From NCBI GenBank assembly GCA_009840635.1, contig VXNL01000105.1, positions 1-64,000 on the forward strand: a stretch of 64,000 nucleotides of DNA, written 5' to 3'. Each line of letters begins with the position of its first letter. Position 1 is the stretch's first letter. Shown one piece after another: positions 35,515-45,436 of this stretch. Under the pieces are notes generated by a model. That model worked only from the letters and a program-made list of their open reading frames with translations, searched no databases and was not told the origin of the DNA. The stretch is from Acidobacteriota bacterium (lineage in GTDB: Bacteria; Acidobacteriota; Vicinamibacteria; Marinacidobacterales; Marinacidobacteraceae). The translations under genes and the position numbers were made by a program.

Positions 35515-36440
35515 TCCGTCTCTCCTCCCGCGGGTTGGTCCGGCAGCTCTTCGGGGTCTGGCACCGGCTCGCTGCGGACGAGAAACCGGTCCGGGACCCG
35601 GGCATCAACCCGCGAGAGCCCGGGCCAGCGCTCGACCAGGTCGGGCAGGAGCGCGGCGACCCGCGCCAGGCCCTCCACGAAGCTGCGTTCGCTCAGCAGG
35701 ACCGGGACCGCCGGTGACCTCAGGATCACCTGCACCCGGTAGGGGCCGCCGCTCACGTCCATCTCGGAAACGAGCCGGTCCAGGTTGGGTCGGCGAGACA
35801 GCGCCGCCGCCAGCCGGCCGGCGAGCGCCGCACGCTCCGCGAAATCGGCGCGGCTTCGGTCGGCGCCCCGGATCAGGACCAGGTCCGCCGCGTCGGCCCA
35901 CGCGAAATCGGCGGCCGTGGCCGGCCCGAGAACCGTTCCGTCGTCCGCGAGGGCAGCGGGCGGCTCCCAGTCGAGGAGCGCCACGGCCCGCTTTTCCTCG
36001 ACGTCCACCAGGACGCCGCCGGGCAGCAGACGCTCCACCGAGACACGCTCGGGAATTCCCGTCGCCAGCAGTTGCTCGCGGATGACCGCCGCATCCGCGA
36101 GCAGCCCGCCGGGATCGAGGACTCCGGGGCCCGCGAAACGGTGCAGATGACCCGCCCCGCGGATCCGCAGTTCCGCCGGGCCGCCTTCGGGCGCCGCGCT
36201 GGACGTCTCGACGGCGGTCATTCGTCCGACGATGACTCCGGCGGCCAACGCGAGGCCCACGGACCCAACCGCAATGCGGGCGGCCAATCGCGGCAGCGGG
36301 GTTCTGGGCGCCGGCGGCGCCACCAGCCGCGGCTCCCCGTCCACGGGGCGGCGCCAGCCCTCCTGGTCGCGGTGCGGCGGGAGTTCGATGGGCAGCGAAT
36401 CCGCCCGGCGTCCCGCCAGCCGATCACGCCACCCTTTCAC
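35511..36440 (-). CDS. ftsQ: Cell division protein FtsQ (DivIB-like)
   Basis: 309 residues: a basic, proline-rich cytoplasmic N terminus (1-50), one membrane segment (about 53-72, AARIAVGSVGLALAAGVIVG), then a weak POTRA-like region and beta domain. Assigned mostly from this topology and from position between murC and ftsA; sequence similarity to textbook FtsQ is low. FtsQ links FtsL/FtsB and the septal synthase. The start is GTG 36440, overlapping murC by 17 bases. Confidence 0.8.
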   Translation of the reverse strand: MKGWRDRLAGRRADSLPIELPPHRDQEGWRRPVDGEPRLVAPPAPRTPLPRLAARIAVGSVGLALAAGVIVGRMTAVETSSAAPEGGPAELRIRGAGHLHRFAGPGVLDPGGLLADAAVIREQLLATGIPERVSVERLLPGGVLVDVEEKRAVALLDWEPPAALADDGTVLGPATAADFAWADAADLVLIRGADRSRADFAERAALAGRLAAALSRRPNLDRLVSEMDVSGGPYRVQVILRSPAVPVLLSERSFVEGLARVAALLPDLVERWPGLSRVDARVPDRFLVRSEPVPDPEELPDQPAGGETE

Positions 36441-37854
36441 GGAGCACCTCCTCGAGCAGGTCGGGTAACTGGGTGATGCTTCCCGCCCCCAGTGTCAGAA
36501 CCACGTCGCCGGTCCGAAGTTCGGGACCGAGTCGGCTCGCCACCTCGTCGAGGGGGCCCAGGAAACGGACGTCGGGATGCCCCGCACCCCGGATTCCCTC
36601 GGCGAGCGCTTCGCCGTCCACTCCTGGAATCGCGTTCTCGCCCGCGGGGTAGATGTCCGTGACCACGACGACGTCCGCGCCATCGAAGGCCCGGCAGAAC
36701 TCGTCGCGCAGGTCCCGCACCCGCGTGTAACGGTGCGGTTGGAAGACCGCCACCGTGCGGGCGCCGAACGCCGCCCGCGCGGCCTCGAGCGTCTCCCGGA
36801 TCTCGCTCGGGTGGTGGGCGTAGTCGTCGACGATCCGCACCCCGGCCGGCTTGCCGCGTATCTGGAACCGGCGTTCGACCCCGGTGAAGGCCTCGAGGCC
36901 CTTACGGATCGCCGGGGTTCCGAGGCCGAACTCGAGCCCGACGGCGGCGGCGGCCAAGCTGTTCAGGACCGCGGTGCGGCCCGGCTGCTTCAGGTGGACG
37001 GCGCCGGCCAGGCCGCCCCGGATCCGCAGCTCGTAACGGGTCCCGTCCTCGGAGATGGAGATCCCTTCGGCCGAGATCTCGGCGTCCGCAGCGAGCCCGT
37101 AGGTGATGACCCGGCGGCGGACGCGCGGCAGCAGCGAGCGCACGTTCTCGCAGTCGATGCAGACGATCGCTCCCCCGTAGAAAGGGGTCATGTTGATGAA
37201 ACTGAGGAAGGAGTCGAGGAGGTCCTCCATCCCTTCGTAGGCGTCCAGGTGCTCGCGGTCGATTCCGGTGACCACCGCCAGCACCGGCAGCAGCCGCAGG
37301 AACGTCCGGTCGGACTCGTCGGCCTCCGCCACCAGGATTTCGGACTTCCCGACGCGTGCGCCGCCCCCGATGGTTGCGACCCGGCCCCCGATCACCGTCG
37401 TCGGATCGAGGCCCGCGTGATCGAGCAGCACCGAGGTCATCGAAGTCGTCGTGGTCTTGCCGTGCGACCCGGCGACGGCCACCGCGAACTTCATCCGCAT
37501 CAGCTCGGCGAGCATTTCCGCGCGCGGAATGATGGGGAGCTGCCGCTCCCGGGCCGCCGTCACTTCGGGGTTGTCGGCCGGAACCGCCGAGGAGATGACC
37601 ACCACGTCGGCGCTTTCGACCTGATCGGCGGCGTGTCCCTCGAACACGATGGCGCCGAGTTCGGCCAGGCGCCGGACGTTTTCCCCGAGCCGGAGGTCGG
37701 AACCGCTGACGGGGTACCCGAGGTTCAGCAGCACCTCCGCGATGCCGCTCATTCCGACTCCGCCGATGCCCACGAAATGCACGCGGGTCCGCTTGGAGAA
37801 CAGGAGCCCACCGCCCGCTCCGGAGGGGGAGAGCCTCGGCACACGGCCGTTCAT
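36424..37854 (-). CDS. murC: UDP-N-acetylmuramate-L-alanine ligase MurC
   Basis: 476 residues with the three Mur ligase domains: UDP-binding VHFVGIGGVGMSGIAEVLL, the ATP loop AGSHGKTTTTSMTS, and in the C-terminal domain RIVDDYAHHPSEIRETL. It adds L-alanine to UDP-MurNAc in the cytoplasm, the first peptide step of the precursor. The ATG overlaps the murG stop by four bases (ATGA). murB usually follows in some clusters but is absent here. Confidence 0.96.
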   Translation of the reverse strand: MNGRVPRLSPSGAGGGLLFSKRTRVHFVGIGGVGMSGIAEVLLNLGYPVSGSDLRLGENVRRLAELGAIVFEGHAADQVESADVVVISSAVPADNPEVTAARERQLPIIPRAEMLAELMRMKFAVAVAGSHGKTTTTSMTSVLLDHAGLDPTTVIGGRVATIGGGARVGKSEILVAEADESDRTFLRLLPVLAVVTGIDREHLDAYEGMEDLLDSFLSFINMTPFYGGAIVCIDCENVRSLLPRVRRRVITYGLAADAEISAEGISISEDGTRYELRIRGGLAGAVHLKQPGRTAVLNSLAAAAVGLEFGLGTPAIRKGLEAFTGVERRFQIRGKPAGVRIVDDYAHHPSEIRETLEAARAAFGARTVAVFQPHRYTRVRDLRDEFCRAFDGADVVVVTDIYPAGENAIPGVDGEALAEGIRGAGHPDVRFLGPLDEVASRLGPELRTGDVVLTLGAGSITQLPDLLEEVLRERVA

Positions 37855-38930
37855 GCCGAACCTCCCGCGAGGTCGTGAAGCCGGGCGGCGAGCCGCTCGG
37901 CCGGGCGGTCGCGCACCAGCCGGCGGGCCGCGCCCGCCATGTCCGCCCGCCGGAACGGGTCGTCGAGCAGGGAGCAGAGCGCGCTGGCGAACTCCGCACC
38001 CGAGGCGTCCTCGTCCATGGTGAGCGCCGCCCCCGCCTCGGCAAGCGCGGCCGCGTTCTGCCGCTGGTGACCGCCCGCGACCGGCGCTGGCACCAGTATT
38101 CCCGGCCTCCCGGCGGCCGCGAGTTCGGCACAGGTGATGGCCCCGGCCCGGCCGACCACCAGATCCGCGGCCGCCATCGCCCGGGGCATGTCGTCGAGAT
38201 ACGCCACCACGTCCGCGCCGAGCCCCGCGTCGCGATATGCGTCCCGAACCCGCGCCTCGTCGGCCGGGCCCGTCTGATGGGTGATCCGGAGATGGCCACC
38301 CCAGGCGCGAAGCTCCGGCAGTGCATCCGTCACCAGCCGGTTCAACCGGGAGGCGCCCTGGCTGCCGCCCGTCACCAGCACGGATACGGTCCCGTTGTTA
38401 CCGGGCGCCGGCGCCAGCCCGAAGAACTCCCGGCGGACCGGGACTCCGGCCAGCAGCGCCGGTTGCCGGAAGTAACGCCGGGTGCTCTCCCAGGCAACGG
38501 CGACCTCGGTCGCGAACGGAGCGCTCCACCGGGTCGCGAACCCGGGCTCGGCGTTGGGCTCCAGGATCAGCGAGGGAATGCCGAGGAGCCGGGCGGCGAA
38601 CACCGCCACCCCGGAAACCGAGCCGCCGGTTCCGAACACCGCGTCGGGGCGGAACTCCTTCAGGAGCCGGCGCATCTGGCCGAGCGAGCGGAGAAGCCGG
38701 ACCGAGGTGCGGGGCAGGACCAGGGGCGACCGGCCCCGGATGGGCGGTACCTCCACCAGTTCGAGCGCGAACCCGTGGCGCGGAACGATGCGACCCTCGA
38801 GCCCCTTCGCGGTGCCCACGAAACGGATTTCGGCGGGCCCCCGGTCGGCGAAGGCGCCGGCCACCGCGAGCCCCGGGTAGATGTGCCCGCCGCTGCCGGC
38901 TGCCGCCACCAGGAGTCGAGCAGCAGTCAT
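37851..38930 (-). CDS. murG: MurG, lipid II synthase (N-acetylglucosaminyltransferase)
   Basis: 359 residues, GT28 family. N-terminal AAAGSGGHIYPGLAVA (membrane/lipid I site) and FGTGGSVSGVAVFAAR; C-terminal UDP-GlcNAc site VLVTGGSQGASRLN and VVGRAGAITCAELAA with HQRQNA. It transfers GlcNAc to lipid I at the inner face of the membrane. The start ATG overlaps ftsW by four bases. Confidence 0.95.
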   Translation of the reverse strand: MTAARLLVAAAGSGGHIYPGLAVAGAFADRGPAEIRFVGTAKGLEGRIVPRHGFALELVEVPPIRGRSPLVLPRTSVRLLRSLGQMRRLLKEFRPDAVFGTGGSVSGVAVFAARLLGIPSLILEPNAEPGFATRWSAPFATEVAVAWESTRRYFRQPALLAGVPVRREFFGLAPAPGNNGTVSVLVTGGSQGASRLNRLVTDALPELRAWGGHLRITHQTGPADEARVRDAYRDAGLGADVVAYLDDMPRAMAAADLVVGRAGAITCAELAAAGRPGILVPAPVAGGHQRQNAAALAEAGAALTMDEDASGAEFASALCSLLDDPFRRADMAGAARRLVRDRPAERLAARLHDLAGGSA

Positions 38931-40009
38931 GGCACCCTCTGCGAGACCGACAGCACCAGGCCCGCCGCCAGCAGGGTGGTGATGAGCGAGGAGCCGCCGG
39001 CGGAAATGAACGGAAGCGGCAGCCCGGTGGTGGGAAGGATCGCGGTCGCGACGCTGAAGTGCAGGAAAGCCTGGAGGGCGATGGTCAGCGTGGCCCCCGC
39101 CCCGAGCAGCATGCCGAAGCGATCGGGAGCACGGCTCGAGACGACGAGACCCCGGACCGTGAACAGGAGGAAGAAGACCACCACCAGTCCGGCTCCGATG
39201 AAACCCAGTTCCTCGCCGACCACGGAGAAGACGAAGTCGGAGTGCGGCTCGGGAAGGTAGAGCAGCTTCTGACGGCTGGCGGCGAAGCCGACTCCGGTCA
39301 CACCCCCGCTCCCGAGCGCGATGAGCGACTGGCTCAACTGGAACCCGTCGCCGAGCGGGTCCCCGAAGGGATCGAGGAAAGTGAGGATGCGGGCGATCCG
39401 ATAGTCCGCGGCCAGCACGCCGGCGGCAAACAGCGGAATCCCCACCGCAGCCAGACCCCCCAGGTGCTTGAGGCGCGCGCCGCCCAGGAAGATCACCGAC
39501 ACTCCGACCAGCACCAACAGGGTGGCCGTTCCGAGATCGGGCTGGAGATAGATGAGCCCCGCGAGAAAACCCGTAGCGACAAGCGGCAACCACAGGGTAC
39601 GGAAGGAATCGGCGCCCCTCAGGGCCAGCAGATGGGCCAGCACCACGACCAGCCCGAGCCTCGCCGGCTCCGAGGGTTGCAGGGTGAACCCGGCGAGCTG
39701 CACCCACCGGTTCACGCCGTTGATGGCGGGCGAGAGCAGGGCGGCGAAGAGCGAAACGATGACCATGCCGTACAACGCCCACACTACGGCCGGCCGGTTC
39801 AGCCGCCGGTAGTCCGAGCGGGCCACGGCGATCATCGCCAGACAGCCAAGCACCGCCCAGACCACCTGGCGCCCCAAGAAGTACGACGGACTGCGGTCGC
39901 TGGCGTCCGCCACGATGGCGGAGGCGCTGTAGAGCATGACCAGCCCGAAGACGAGGAGCCCGAGCGTCAGGAGGAACACGAGCCGGTCGGGGGCCATGCG
40001 CCGCGCCAC
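38927..40009 (-). CDS. ftsW: FtsW, SEDS septal peptidoglycan polymerase
   Basis: 360 residues with about ten membrane helices. SEDS family motifs: WVQLAGFTLQPSEPARL, LQPDLGTATLLVL, PEPHSDFVFSVVGEELGF and GLPLPFISAGGSSLI. FtsW polymerises glycan strands from lipid II at the septum together with FtsI. The start is GTG 40009, sharing a base with the murD stop (TAGTG). A conventional ATG at 39997 is possible. Confidence 0.95.
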   Translation of the reverse strand: MARRMAPDRLVFLLTLGLLVFGLVMLYSASAIVADASDRSPSYFLGRQVVWAVLGCLAMIAVARSDYRRLNRPAVVWALYGMVIVSLFAALLSPAINGVNRWVQLAGFTLQPSEPARLGLVVVLAHLLALRGADSFRTLWLPLVATGFLAGLIYLQPDLGTATLLVLVGVSVIFLGGARLKHLGGLAAVGIPLFAAGVLAADYRIARILTFLDPFGDPLGDGFQLSQSLIALGSGGVTGVGFAASRQKLLYLPEPHSDFVFSVVGEELGFIGAGLVVVFFLLFTVRGLVVSSRAPDRFGMLLGAGATLTIALQAFLHFSVATAILPTTGLPLPFISAGGSSLITTLLAAGLVLSVSQRVP

Positions 40010-41418
40010 TACCGCCCACCTCCCGCAGCCTCCTGGAGGCGCTCCACCGCGGCGCGGAAACGCCGGCCCCGGTCACCGTAGTTCTCGAACAGGTCGAAGC
40101 TGGAACAACCCGGGGAGAGCAAGACGATTCCGCCCGGAACCGAACGCGAGAGAGCGCGCTCCATCGCCCCTTCGAGCGTGTCGTAGACCTCCACGGGGAC
40201 GCTCCGGATCTCGGCGGCGATGCGGTCCTTGGTCCGCCCGATCGCCTGGATTCCCCGCACCGCGGCCAGCGATCCCTCCAGGTCGGCAAACCGGCCTCCC
40301 TTGAGGATTCCGCCCAGGATGAGCTGGATTCCGCCGCTCGCCTCCCGCGAGAGCGCGTCGAGGGCCGCCCGGGTCGCCTGGAGGTTCGTGGCCCGGGAGT
40401 CGTTGACGAACCGGACGCCCGCCACCGACCCGGCTTCCTCGAGGGCGTGCGGGAGGCCGGAGAAGCCGGCCGCCGCTGCTTCCATCGCCTCCCGGCCGAC
40501 CCCGAGCAGGGTGCCGGCCGCCGCCGCGGCGGCGAGATTCCGCTGCTGATGCCGGCCCGGCAGGCGGAGCGCCGAGAGGCTCGCGAGGACCCGGGTGGCC
40601 GCCCCGTCGCGTCGGACGATCCGCCCGGAGTCGAGGAGCACCTCCGGATCGTGCGCGCCGGCGGGCCCGCCGAACGGCAGCCGGCCGGCGCTGCTCCGGC
40701 GGACGCCATCCGTCGCGAGACCGGAAGCCACCGCATCATCCCCGTCGAAGACGGCCCAGTCGGAAGCCGTCTGGTTCTCGAAGAGACGGGCCTTGGACCG
40801 GCGGTAGTCCGCGAGGTCCGGATGCCAGTCGAGGTGGTCCTGACCCACCTCCAGCATCACCCCGATGCGCGCCCGGAAGCGGGCGATGGTCGCCAACTGA
40901 AAACTCGAGGCCTCGACCACCGCGACCTCGTCGGGACCGAAGGATCCGGCGAGCGCGGTGAGCGGTTCCCCCAGGTTCCCGCAGGCCCGGGCCGGCAGGC
41001 CCTGGATGCGCAGCGCATCCGCGAGGAGCGTCACGACGGTGGATTTGCCCTTGGTGCCGGTCACCGCCACCAGCCGGTCCGCGGGTTCGCCGAGCGCCCG
41101 GTAGCCCAGTTCGAGTTCCCCCCAGACCGGAACCCGCTCTCGCCGCGCGGCCTTCAGGATGCCGGTCGCGGGCGGCACTCCCGGACTCGTCACCACGAGC
41201 GACGCCCCGGCCAGCAGCGAGGGGGGATGGCCCCCACAGTGAACGCGCGCTCCGAGCGCCCGGAGGGCGGAGGCCGCGGGAATCTCCGACTCCGGCCGGG
41301 AATCCGCCACCAGCACCCGCCGTCCGCGGCGGGCGAGATAGCGGACCGCCGCCTGACCGCTCGCACCGGCGCCCAGCACCAGAACGTCCGGTCCCGGGAT
41401 GTCTGGGAGATCCGCCAT
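40009..41418 (-). CDS. murD: UDP-N-acetylmuramoyl-L-alanine-D-glutamate ligase MurD
   Basis: 469 residues. N-terminal VLVLGAGASGQAAVRYLA (UMP site), ATP loop AVTGTKGKSTVVTLL, central GQDHLDWH, and C-terminal VNDSRATNLQATRAAL with LLSPGCSSFDLFENY. It adds D-glutamate to UDP-MurNAc-L-Ala. It begins three bases after mraY and runs into ftsW. Confidence 0.95.
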   Translation of the reverse strand: MADLPDIPGPDVLVLGAGASGQAAVRYLARRGRRVLVADSRPESEIPAASALRALGARVHCGGHPPSLLAGASLVVTSPGVPPATGILKAARRERVPVWGELELGYRALGEPADRLVAVTGTKGKSTVVTLLADALRIQGLPARACGNLGEPLTALAGSFGPDEVAVVEASSFQLATIARFRARIGVMLEVGQDHLDWHPDLADYRRSKARLFENQTASDWAVFDGDDAVASGLATDGVRRSSAGRLPFGGPAGAHDPEVLLDSGRIVRRDGAATRVLASLSALRLPGRHQQRNLAAAAAAGTLLGVGREAMEAAAAGFSGLPHALEEAGSVAGVRFVNDSRATNLQATRAALDALSREASGGIQLILGGILKGGRFADLEGSLAAVRGIQAIGRTKDRIAAEIRSVPVEVYDTLEGAMERALSRSVPGGIVLLSPGCSSFDLFENYGDRGRRFRAAVERLQEAAGGGR

Positions 41419-41421
41419 CGG

Positions 41422-42504
41422 TCATCGCAGCTTGAGGGTGGTGAGGGTCGCGAGCGCGCAGAGGACGGCCAGAATCCAGAATCGGACGCTCACCTGCGTC
41501 TCCTTCCAGCCCGCGAGTTCGAAGTGGTGGTGGAGCGGCGCCATCCGGAAGAGCCGCCGGCCGGTGAGCTTGAAGCTGGCGACCTGCAGGATCACCGACA
41601 ACGTCTCCACCACGAAGACGCCGCCGACGATCACGAGCAGGATCTCCTGCCGGATCAGGAGCGCCTGCATTCCGATTCCCGCCCCGAGGGCGAGCGATCC
41701 CACGTCGCCCATGAAGACGCGCGCCGGATGGGCGTTGAACCACAGGAAGCCGAGCGCGGCCCCGGTGATCGCCGCGCCGAAGATGGTGACTTCGGAGGCG
41801 CCGGGGACGTAGAGGATGTCGAGATACGCGGAGAACTCGGCATGCCCGGACAGATAGGTGAGCGCGGTGTACACGGCGGCCGCCACCAGCACGCAGCCCG
41901 CCGCGAGCCCGTCGAGCCCATCGGTCAGGTTGACGGCGTTCGAGGACGCGAGGAGCACCACCATGGCCGCGGGCACGAACAGCAGGCCGAGTTCGGGCTG
42001 GAACTCCTTGAAGAAGGGGAACACCACGCGGGTGGTGAACTCACCGCCGCCGGAGTACCAGAGAAGAAAACCGCCGACCAACAGCCCGAGCAGGAGCTGA
42101 ACGCCGAATTTCGTGCGGGCGCTAAGTCCGATCCCGTCCGCGCGCCGCAGCTTCTTCCAGTCATCCACGAATCCCAGCGTGCCGAAGGCGGCCATGGTGA
42201 GCACGGCCACCCAGACGAGCACGTTGCCCAGATCCGCCCAGAGCAGGGTGGAGAGGATCACGGTCCCCACGATCAGGACTCCGCCCATGGTCGGGGTGCC
42301 GGCCTTGTGCTGGTGCGCCGGACCGTCGGCGCGAATCTGCTCGCCCACCCGCAGCCGGGAGAGGCGGGAGATCACGAAGGGACCGAGGCCGAGCGAGAGG
42401 ACGATCGCGGTGGCGGCCGCCACCGCGGTGCGCACCGAGACGTAGCGGAAGACGTTGAAGGCGCTGATCTCGTCCGCGAGCGAGAAGAGCAGATCGCCGA
42501 GCAT
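41422..42504 (-). CDS. mraY: MraY, phospho-MurNAc-pentapeptide translocase
   Basis: 360 residues with about ten membrane helices. Signature motifs: GTPTMGGVLIVG, SSNAVNLTDGLDGLAAG (catalytic aspartates), WFNAHPARVFMGDVGSLALG, and MAPLHHHFELAGWKE (histidine triad). It moves phospho-MurNAc-pentapeptide to undecaprenyl phosphate, forming lipid I. The start overlaps the murF stop (TGATG). Confidence 0.97.
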   Translation of the reverse strand: MLGDLLFSLADEISAFNVFRYVSVRTAVAAATAIVLSLGLGPFVISRLSRLRVGEQIRADGPAHQHKAGTPTMGGVLIVGTVILSTLLWADLGNVLVWVAVLTMAAFGTLGFVDDWKKLRRADGIGLSARTKFGVQLLLGLLVGGFLLWYSGGGEFTTRVVFPFFKEFQPELGLLFVPAAMVVLLASSNAVNLTDGLDGLAAGCVLVAAAVYTALTYLSGHAEFSAYLDILYVPGASEVTIFGAAITGAALGFLWFNAHPARVFMGDVGSLALGAGIGMQALLIRQEILLVIVGGVFVVETLSVILQVASFKLTGRRLFRMAPLHHHFELAGWKETQVSVRFWILAVLCALATLTTLKLR

Positions 42505-43898
42505 CAGGCGTCTCCTCCGGACGGGACGTCTTCCCCGCCACGGACCTGCAGCCGGCGGAGCGCGGCGTCGAGTCCGACCGCCCGGGATGCCTTGAACAGC
42601 ACCAGATCGCCGGCGCGGAGAACCCCTTCCAGCAGCGCCGCCGCCTCGTCGGGACCGTCCGCGGTGAGGGTGTTCGATCCGGGGGCCGCCGCCTCGGCGA
42701 ACGTCCGTCCCAGGGGCCCCACCCCGACGATCAGGTCCAGCGGCAGCGTCGCCGCCAGTTCCCCGCAGGCGCGATGGAGCGGCCCGGCGTCCTCGCCGAG
42801 TTCCCGCATGTCCCCCACGACCACGATCCGGCGCCCGGCGGGAAGGACCGCGAACTCGGAAAGCACGGCTCGCAGCGCGCGGGGGCTGGAGTTGTAGGTC
42901 TCGTCGAGCGCCAGCGCACCGCCGCGAAGCGGCACTCTCGTGCCCCGACCCGGCAGCGGGGCAAGGTCCGCCACTCCGCGGGCCGCGTGTTCGATCGGCA
43001 CGTCGAGTACCGTCGCCGCGGCCAGCCCGGCGAGCACGTTGCCGGCGTTGTGACGGCCGGCGAGACCGCAGGAAACCGACACGGCGGGTCCGCCGAAGGC
43101 GCTCACTTCGAAGACGAGCCCGGAAGGACGCCCCGCGTAGCCCGAACCCCGCACATCGACCCCCTCGGCGAAGCCGTAGGTCACGCGCCGTCCGGAAAAA
43201 CGGCCGGCCTGGGCCCGGACGCGTTCGTCGTCGGCGTTCACGACCGCGGTCGCGCCGGCGGGCAGGGCCTCGAAGAGCTCCCCCTTGGCGGCGGCGATGG
43301 CGTCGAGCGATCCGAAGTACTCGAGATGCGCCTCCGCGATGGTGGTCAGGACGCCGCAGTCGGGCATGGCGATCTCGGTGAGCGTCCGGATCTCCCCCGG
43401 AGCGGACATCCCGAGTTCGACGACCCCCACTTCCTCGTCCTCGCGGGCGAGCAGCGAGAGGGGAAGCCCCCACTGGTTGTTCAGGTTCCCCCGCGACCGG
43501 AAGACGGAGCGCTCCACGCCGATGGCGGCGGCCGCCGCCTCCTTGGTGGTGGTCTTCCCGAGACTCCCGGTGATCGCCACGATCCGGGCGCCGCTCTCGA
43601 GCCGCTGCTCGCGGGCGAGGGCGCCGAGCGCCTCGGTCGGGTCGGCCACCCGGATCAGGAAACCCCCGGGGACTTCCTCCCGGCGGTCGTAGCCGCTCGC
43701 GACGACGACGCCGGCCGCGCCTGCGCGGAACGCGTCCGGAACGAACGTGTGGCCGTCGAAGCGCGGTCCCCGGATCGCGAAGAACAGATCCCCCGGAGCG
43801 AGCGTCCGCGAGTCGATGGAGACCCCGGTGAACATCGCGGCCGGGCCTTCGAGGGCGCCCCGCATCGTCCGGGCCGCCGCTTCGCCGTGGAGTCTCAT
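42504..43898 (-). CDS. murF: UDP-MurNAc-tripeptide-D-alanyl-D-alanine ligase MurF
   Basis: 464 residues, Mur ligase fold. ATP loop AITGSLGKTTTKEAAA (about 110-125), RGNLNNQWGLPLSLL, ELGMSAPGEI and the C-terminal ALDETYNSSPRALRAVL. It adds D-Ala-D-Ala to complete the pentapeptide precursor. The start overlaps the murE stop by four bases. The D-Ala-D-Ala maker (ddl) is not in the window. Confidence 0.95.
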   Translation of the reverse strand: MRLHGEAAARTMRGALEGPAAMFTGVSIDSRTLAPGDLFFAIRGPRFDGHTFVPDAFRAGAAGVVVASGYDRREEVPGGFLIRVADPTEALGALAREQRLESGARIVAITGSLGKTTTKEAAAAAIGVERSVFRSRGNLNNQWGLPLSLLAREDEEVGVVELGMSAPGEIRTLTEIAMPDCGVLTTIAEAHLEYFGSLDAIAAAKGELFEALPAGATAVVNADDERVRAQAGRFSGRRVTYGFAEGVDVRGSGYAGRPSGLVFEVSAFGGPAVSVSCGLAGRHNAGNVLAGLAAATVLDVPIEHAARGVADLAPLPGRGTRVPLRGGALALDETYNSSPRALRAVLSEFAVLPAGRRIVVVGDMRELGEDAGPLHRACGELAATLPLDLIVGVGPLGRTFAEAAAPGSNTLTADGPDEAAALLEGVLRAGDLVLFKASRAVGLDAALRRLQVRGGEDVPSGGDA

Positions 43899-45436
43899 GA
43901 GAGCGGGAACCCCAGCGCGCCGGCCACGACCTGCCGGTCGTCGAAGGGGATCCGGGTGTCCCCGAGTTGCTGGTGCGTCTCATGCCCCTTGCCGGCGACC
44001 ACCACGAGGTCGCGCGGTCCGGCCACGGCCACCGCCGCTTCGATGGCGCGCCGGCGGTCCGGTTCCGTCAGGACCTCGGCGCCGAGCGCCGGATTCTCCG
44101 CCCCCACCCGCACCTCGGCGATGATGGCGCCGGGTTCCTCCCCGCGGGGGTTGTCGGAGGTCACGACGACCCGGTCGGCGAGCCGGGCGGCGGCGTCTCC
44201 CATGAGCGGCCGATTACCCCGGTCGCGTTCGCCGCCGCAACCGAAGACCACGTGCAGCCGGCCGTCCCCCACGAGGCAGCGGGCGGCCGCCAGGGCGCGG
44301 GCCAGCGCGTCCGGCGTGTGCGCGTAGTCCACGAGCACCGCCGGTTTCCGGCCCCGGCGGCTTCCCCGCGGCGCTCCGATCCGTTCCATACGGCCTGGGG
44401 GCGGCGCGGCCCCGGAGAGAACCTCGGCGGCCCGGGCCCCGTCGAACCCGAGCGCAGTGAGCGCTCCCCACGCCGCCGCGAGGTTCAGGCCGCTGAAGTG
44501 TCCGAGCATCGGGCTCGAGATCTCGCCGGACCCCGCCGGGCCGTCCAGCGAGACGCGCGTCCCGTCGAGGTCGGAGCGGATGGCCGACAGGCGGATCGTT
44601 GCCCCGGGGTCGGCACCGAAGCCCACGACCCTCACGTCGGGACGCAGTTCCTGGAGCTCGGCCGCGAGCCGCGCGCCGAAGGGGTCGTCCCAGCCGATGA
44701 CGGCGGTACCGCCCCGGCGCAGCAGATCCGTGAACAGCTCCCGCTTCGCACGGAAATAGGCATCGAACTCGCCGTGAAAATCGAGATGGTCGCGGGTGAG
44801 GTTGGTAAAGACCGCCACCTCGAAGGCCGTCCCTCCCAGCCGTCCCTGGCGGAGACCGTGCGAAGAGCATTCGACCGCGCCGAAGCGGCACCCCGCGGAC
44901 CGCGCGAGCGCCAGCAGCGACTGGAAATCAGGGGCCTCCCGGGTGGTCAGGCCCGCCGCGGCGGGTTCGAGGAGACGGCCGCCGGCGTGCGCCCGGTGCG
45001 CCACCGTCCCGCAGTAGAGGCCTCCGGAGGTTTCCTGCTGGAAGAACGCGTCGAGCAGCCAGGCGACCGTGGTCTTCCCGTTGGTCCCGGTCACGCCGAC
45101 GAGCCGCATCGCGTCCGAGGGGCGGCCGTGGAAGGCGGCCGCCACCGGTCCGGCGGCGCGGCGGGCGTCGCGCACCCGCACGACCGGGATCCCCGGATCC
45201 GCCGGCTGCGTTTCCACCATCACGGCCGCGGCCCCGGCGGCAGCCGCGGCCGGCACGAAGTCGTGGCCGTCGAAACGCTCGCCGGGCATGGCGATGAAGA
45301 GACTCCCGGGCTCGACGGTCCGCGAATCGCAGGTGACACCCCGGACCCGGAGATCGCCGGCGCCGGCCGGCAGCTCCGCTTCCAGGCCGTCGAGAAGGTC
45401 TCGAAGCCGGCCGGAAGGGATAGCGGTGGCGTTCAT
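43895..45436 (-). CDS. murE: UDP-MurNAc-L-alanyl-D-glutamate:meso-diaminopimelate ligase MurE
   Basis: 513 residues. ATP loop GVTGTNGKTTVAWLLD; central HLDFHGEFDAYFRAK, containing the carbamylated lysine region; C-terminal VDYAHTPDALARAL. At about 428-431 the motif DNPR marks specificity for meso-diaminopimelate, predicting DAP-type cross-linking. Coupled to ftsI and murF through ATGA overlaps. Confidence 0.95.
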   Translation of the reverse strand: MNATAIPSGRLRDLLDGLEAELPAGAGDLRVRGVTCDSRTVEPGSLFIAMPGERFDGHDFVPAAAAAGAAAVMVETQPADPGIPVVRVRDARRAAGPVAAAFHGRPSDAMRLVGVTGTNGKTTVAWLLDAFFQQETSGGLYCGTVAHRAHAGGRLLEPAAAGLTTREAPDFQSLLALARSAGCRFGAVECSSHGLRQGRLGGTAFEVAVFTNLTRDHLDFHGEFDAYFRAKRELFTDLLRRGGTAVIGWDDPFGARLAAELQELRPDVRVVGFGADPGATIRLSAIRSDLDGTRVSLDGPAGSGEISSPMLGHFSGLNLAAAWGALTALGFDGARAAEVLSGAAPPPGRMERIGAPRGSRRGRKPAVLVDYAHTPDALARALAAARCLVGDGRLHVVFGCGGERDRGNRPLMGDAAARLADRVVVTSDNPRGEEPGAIIAEVRVGAENPALGAEVLTEPDRRRAIEAAVAVAGPRDLVVVAGKGHETHQQLGDTRIPFDDRQVVAGALGFPLS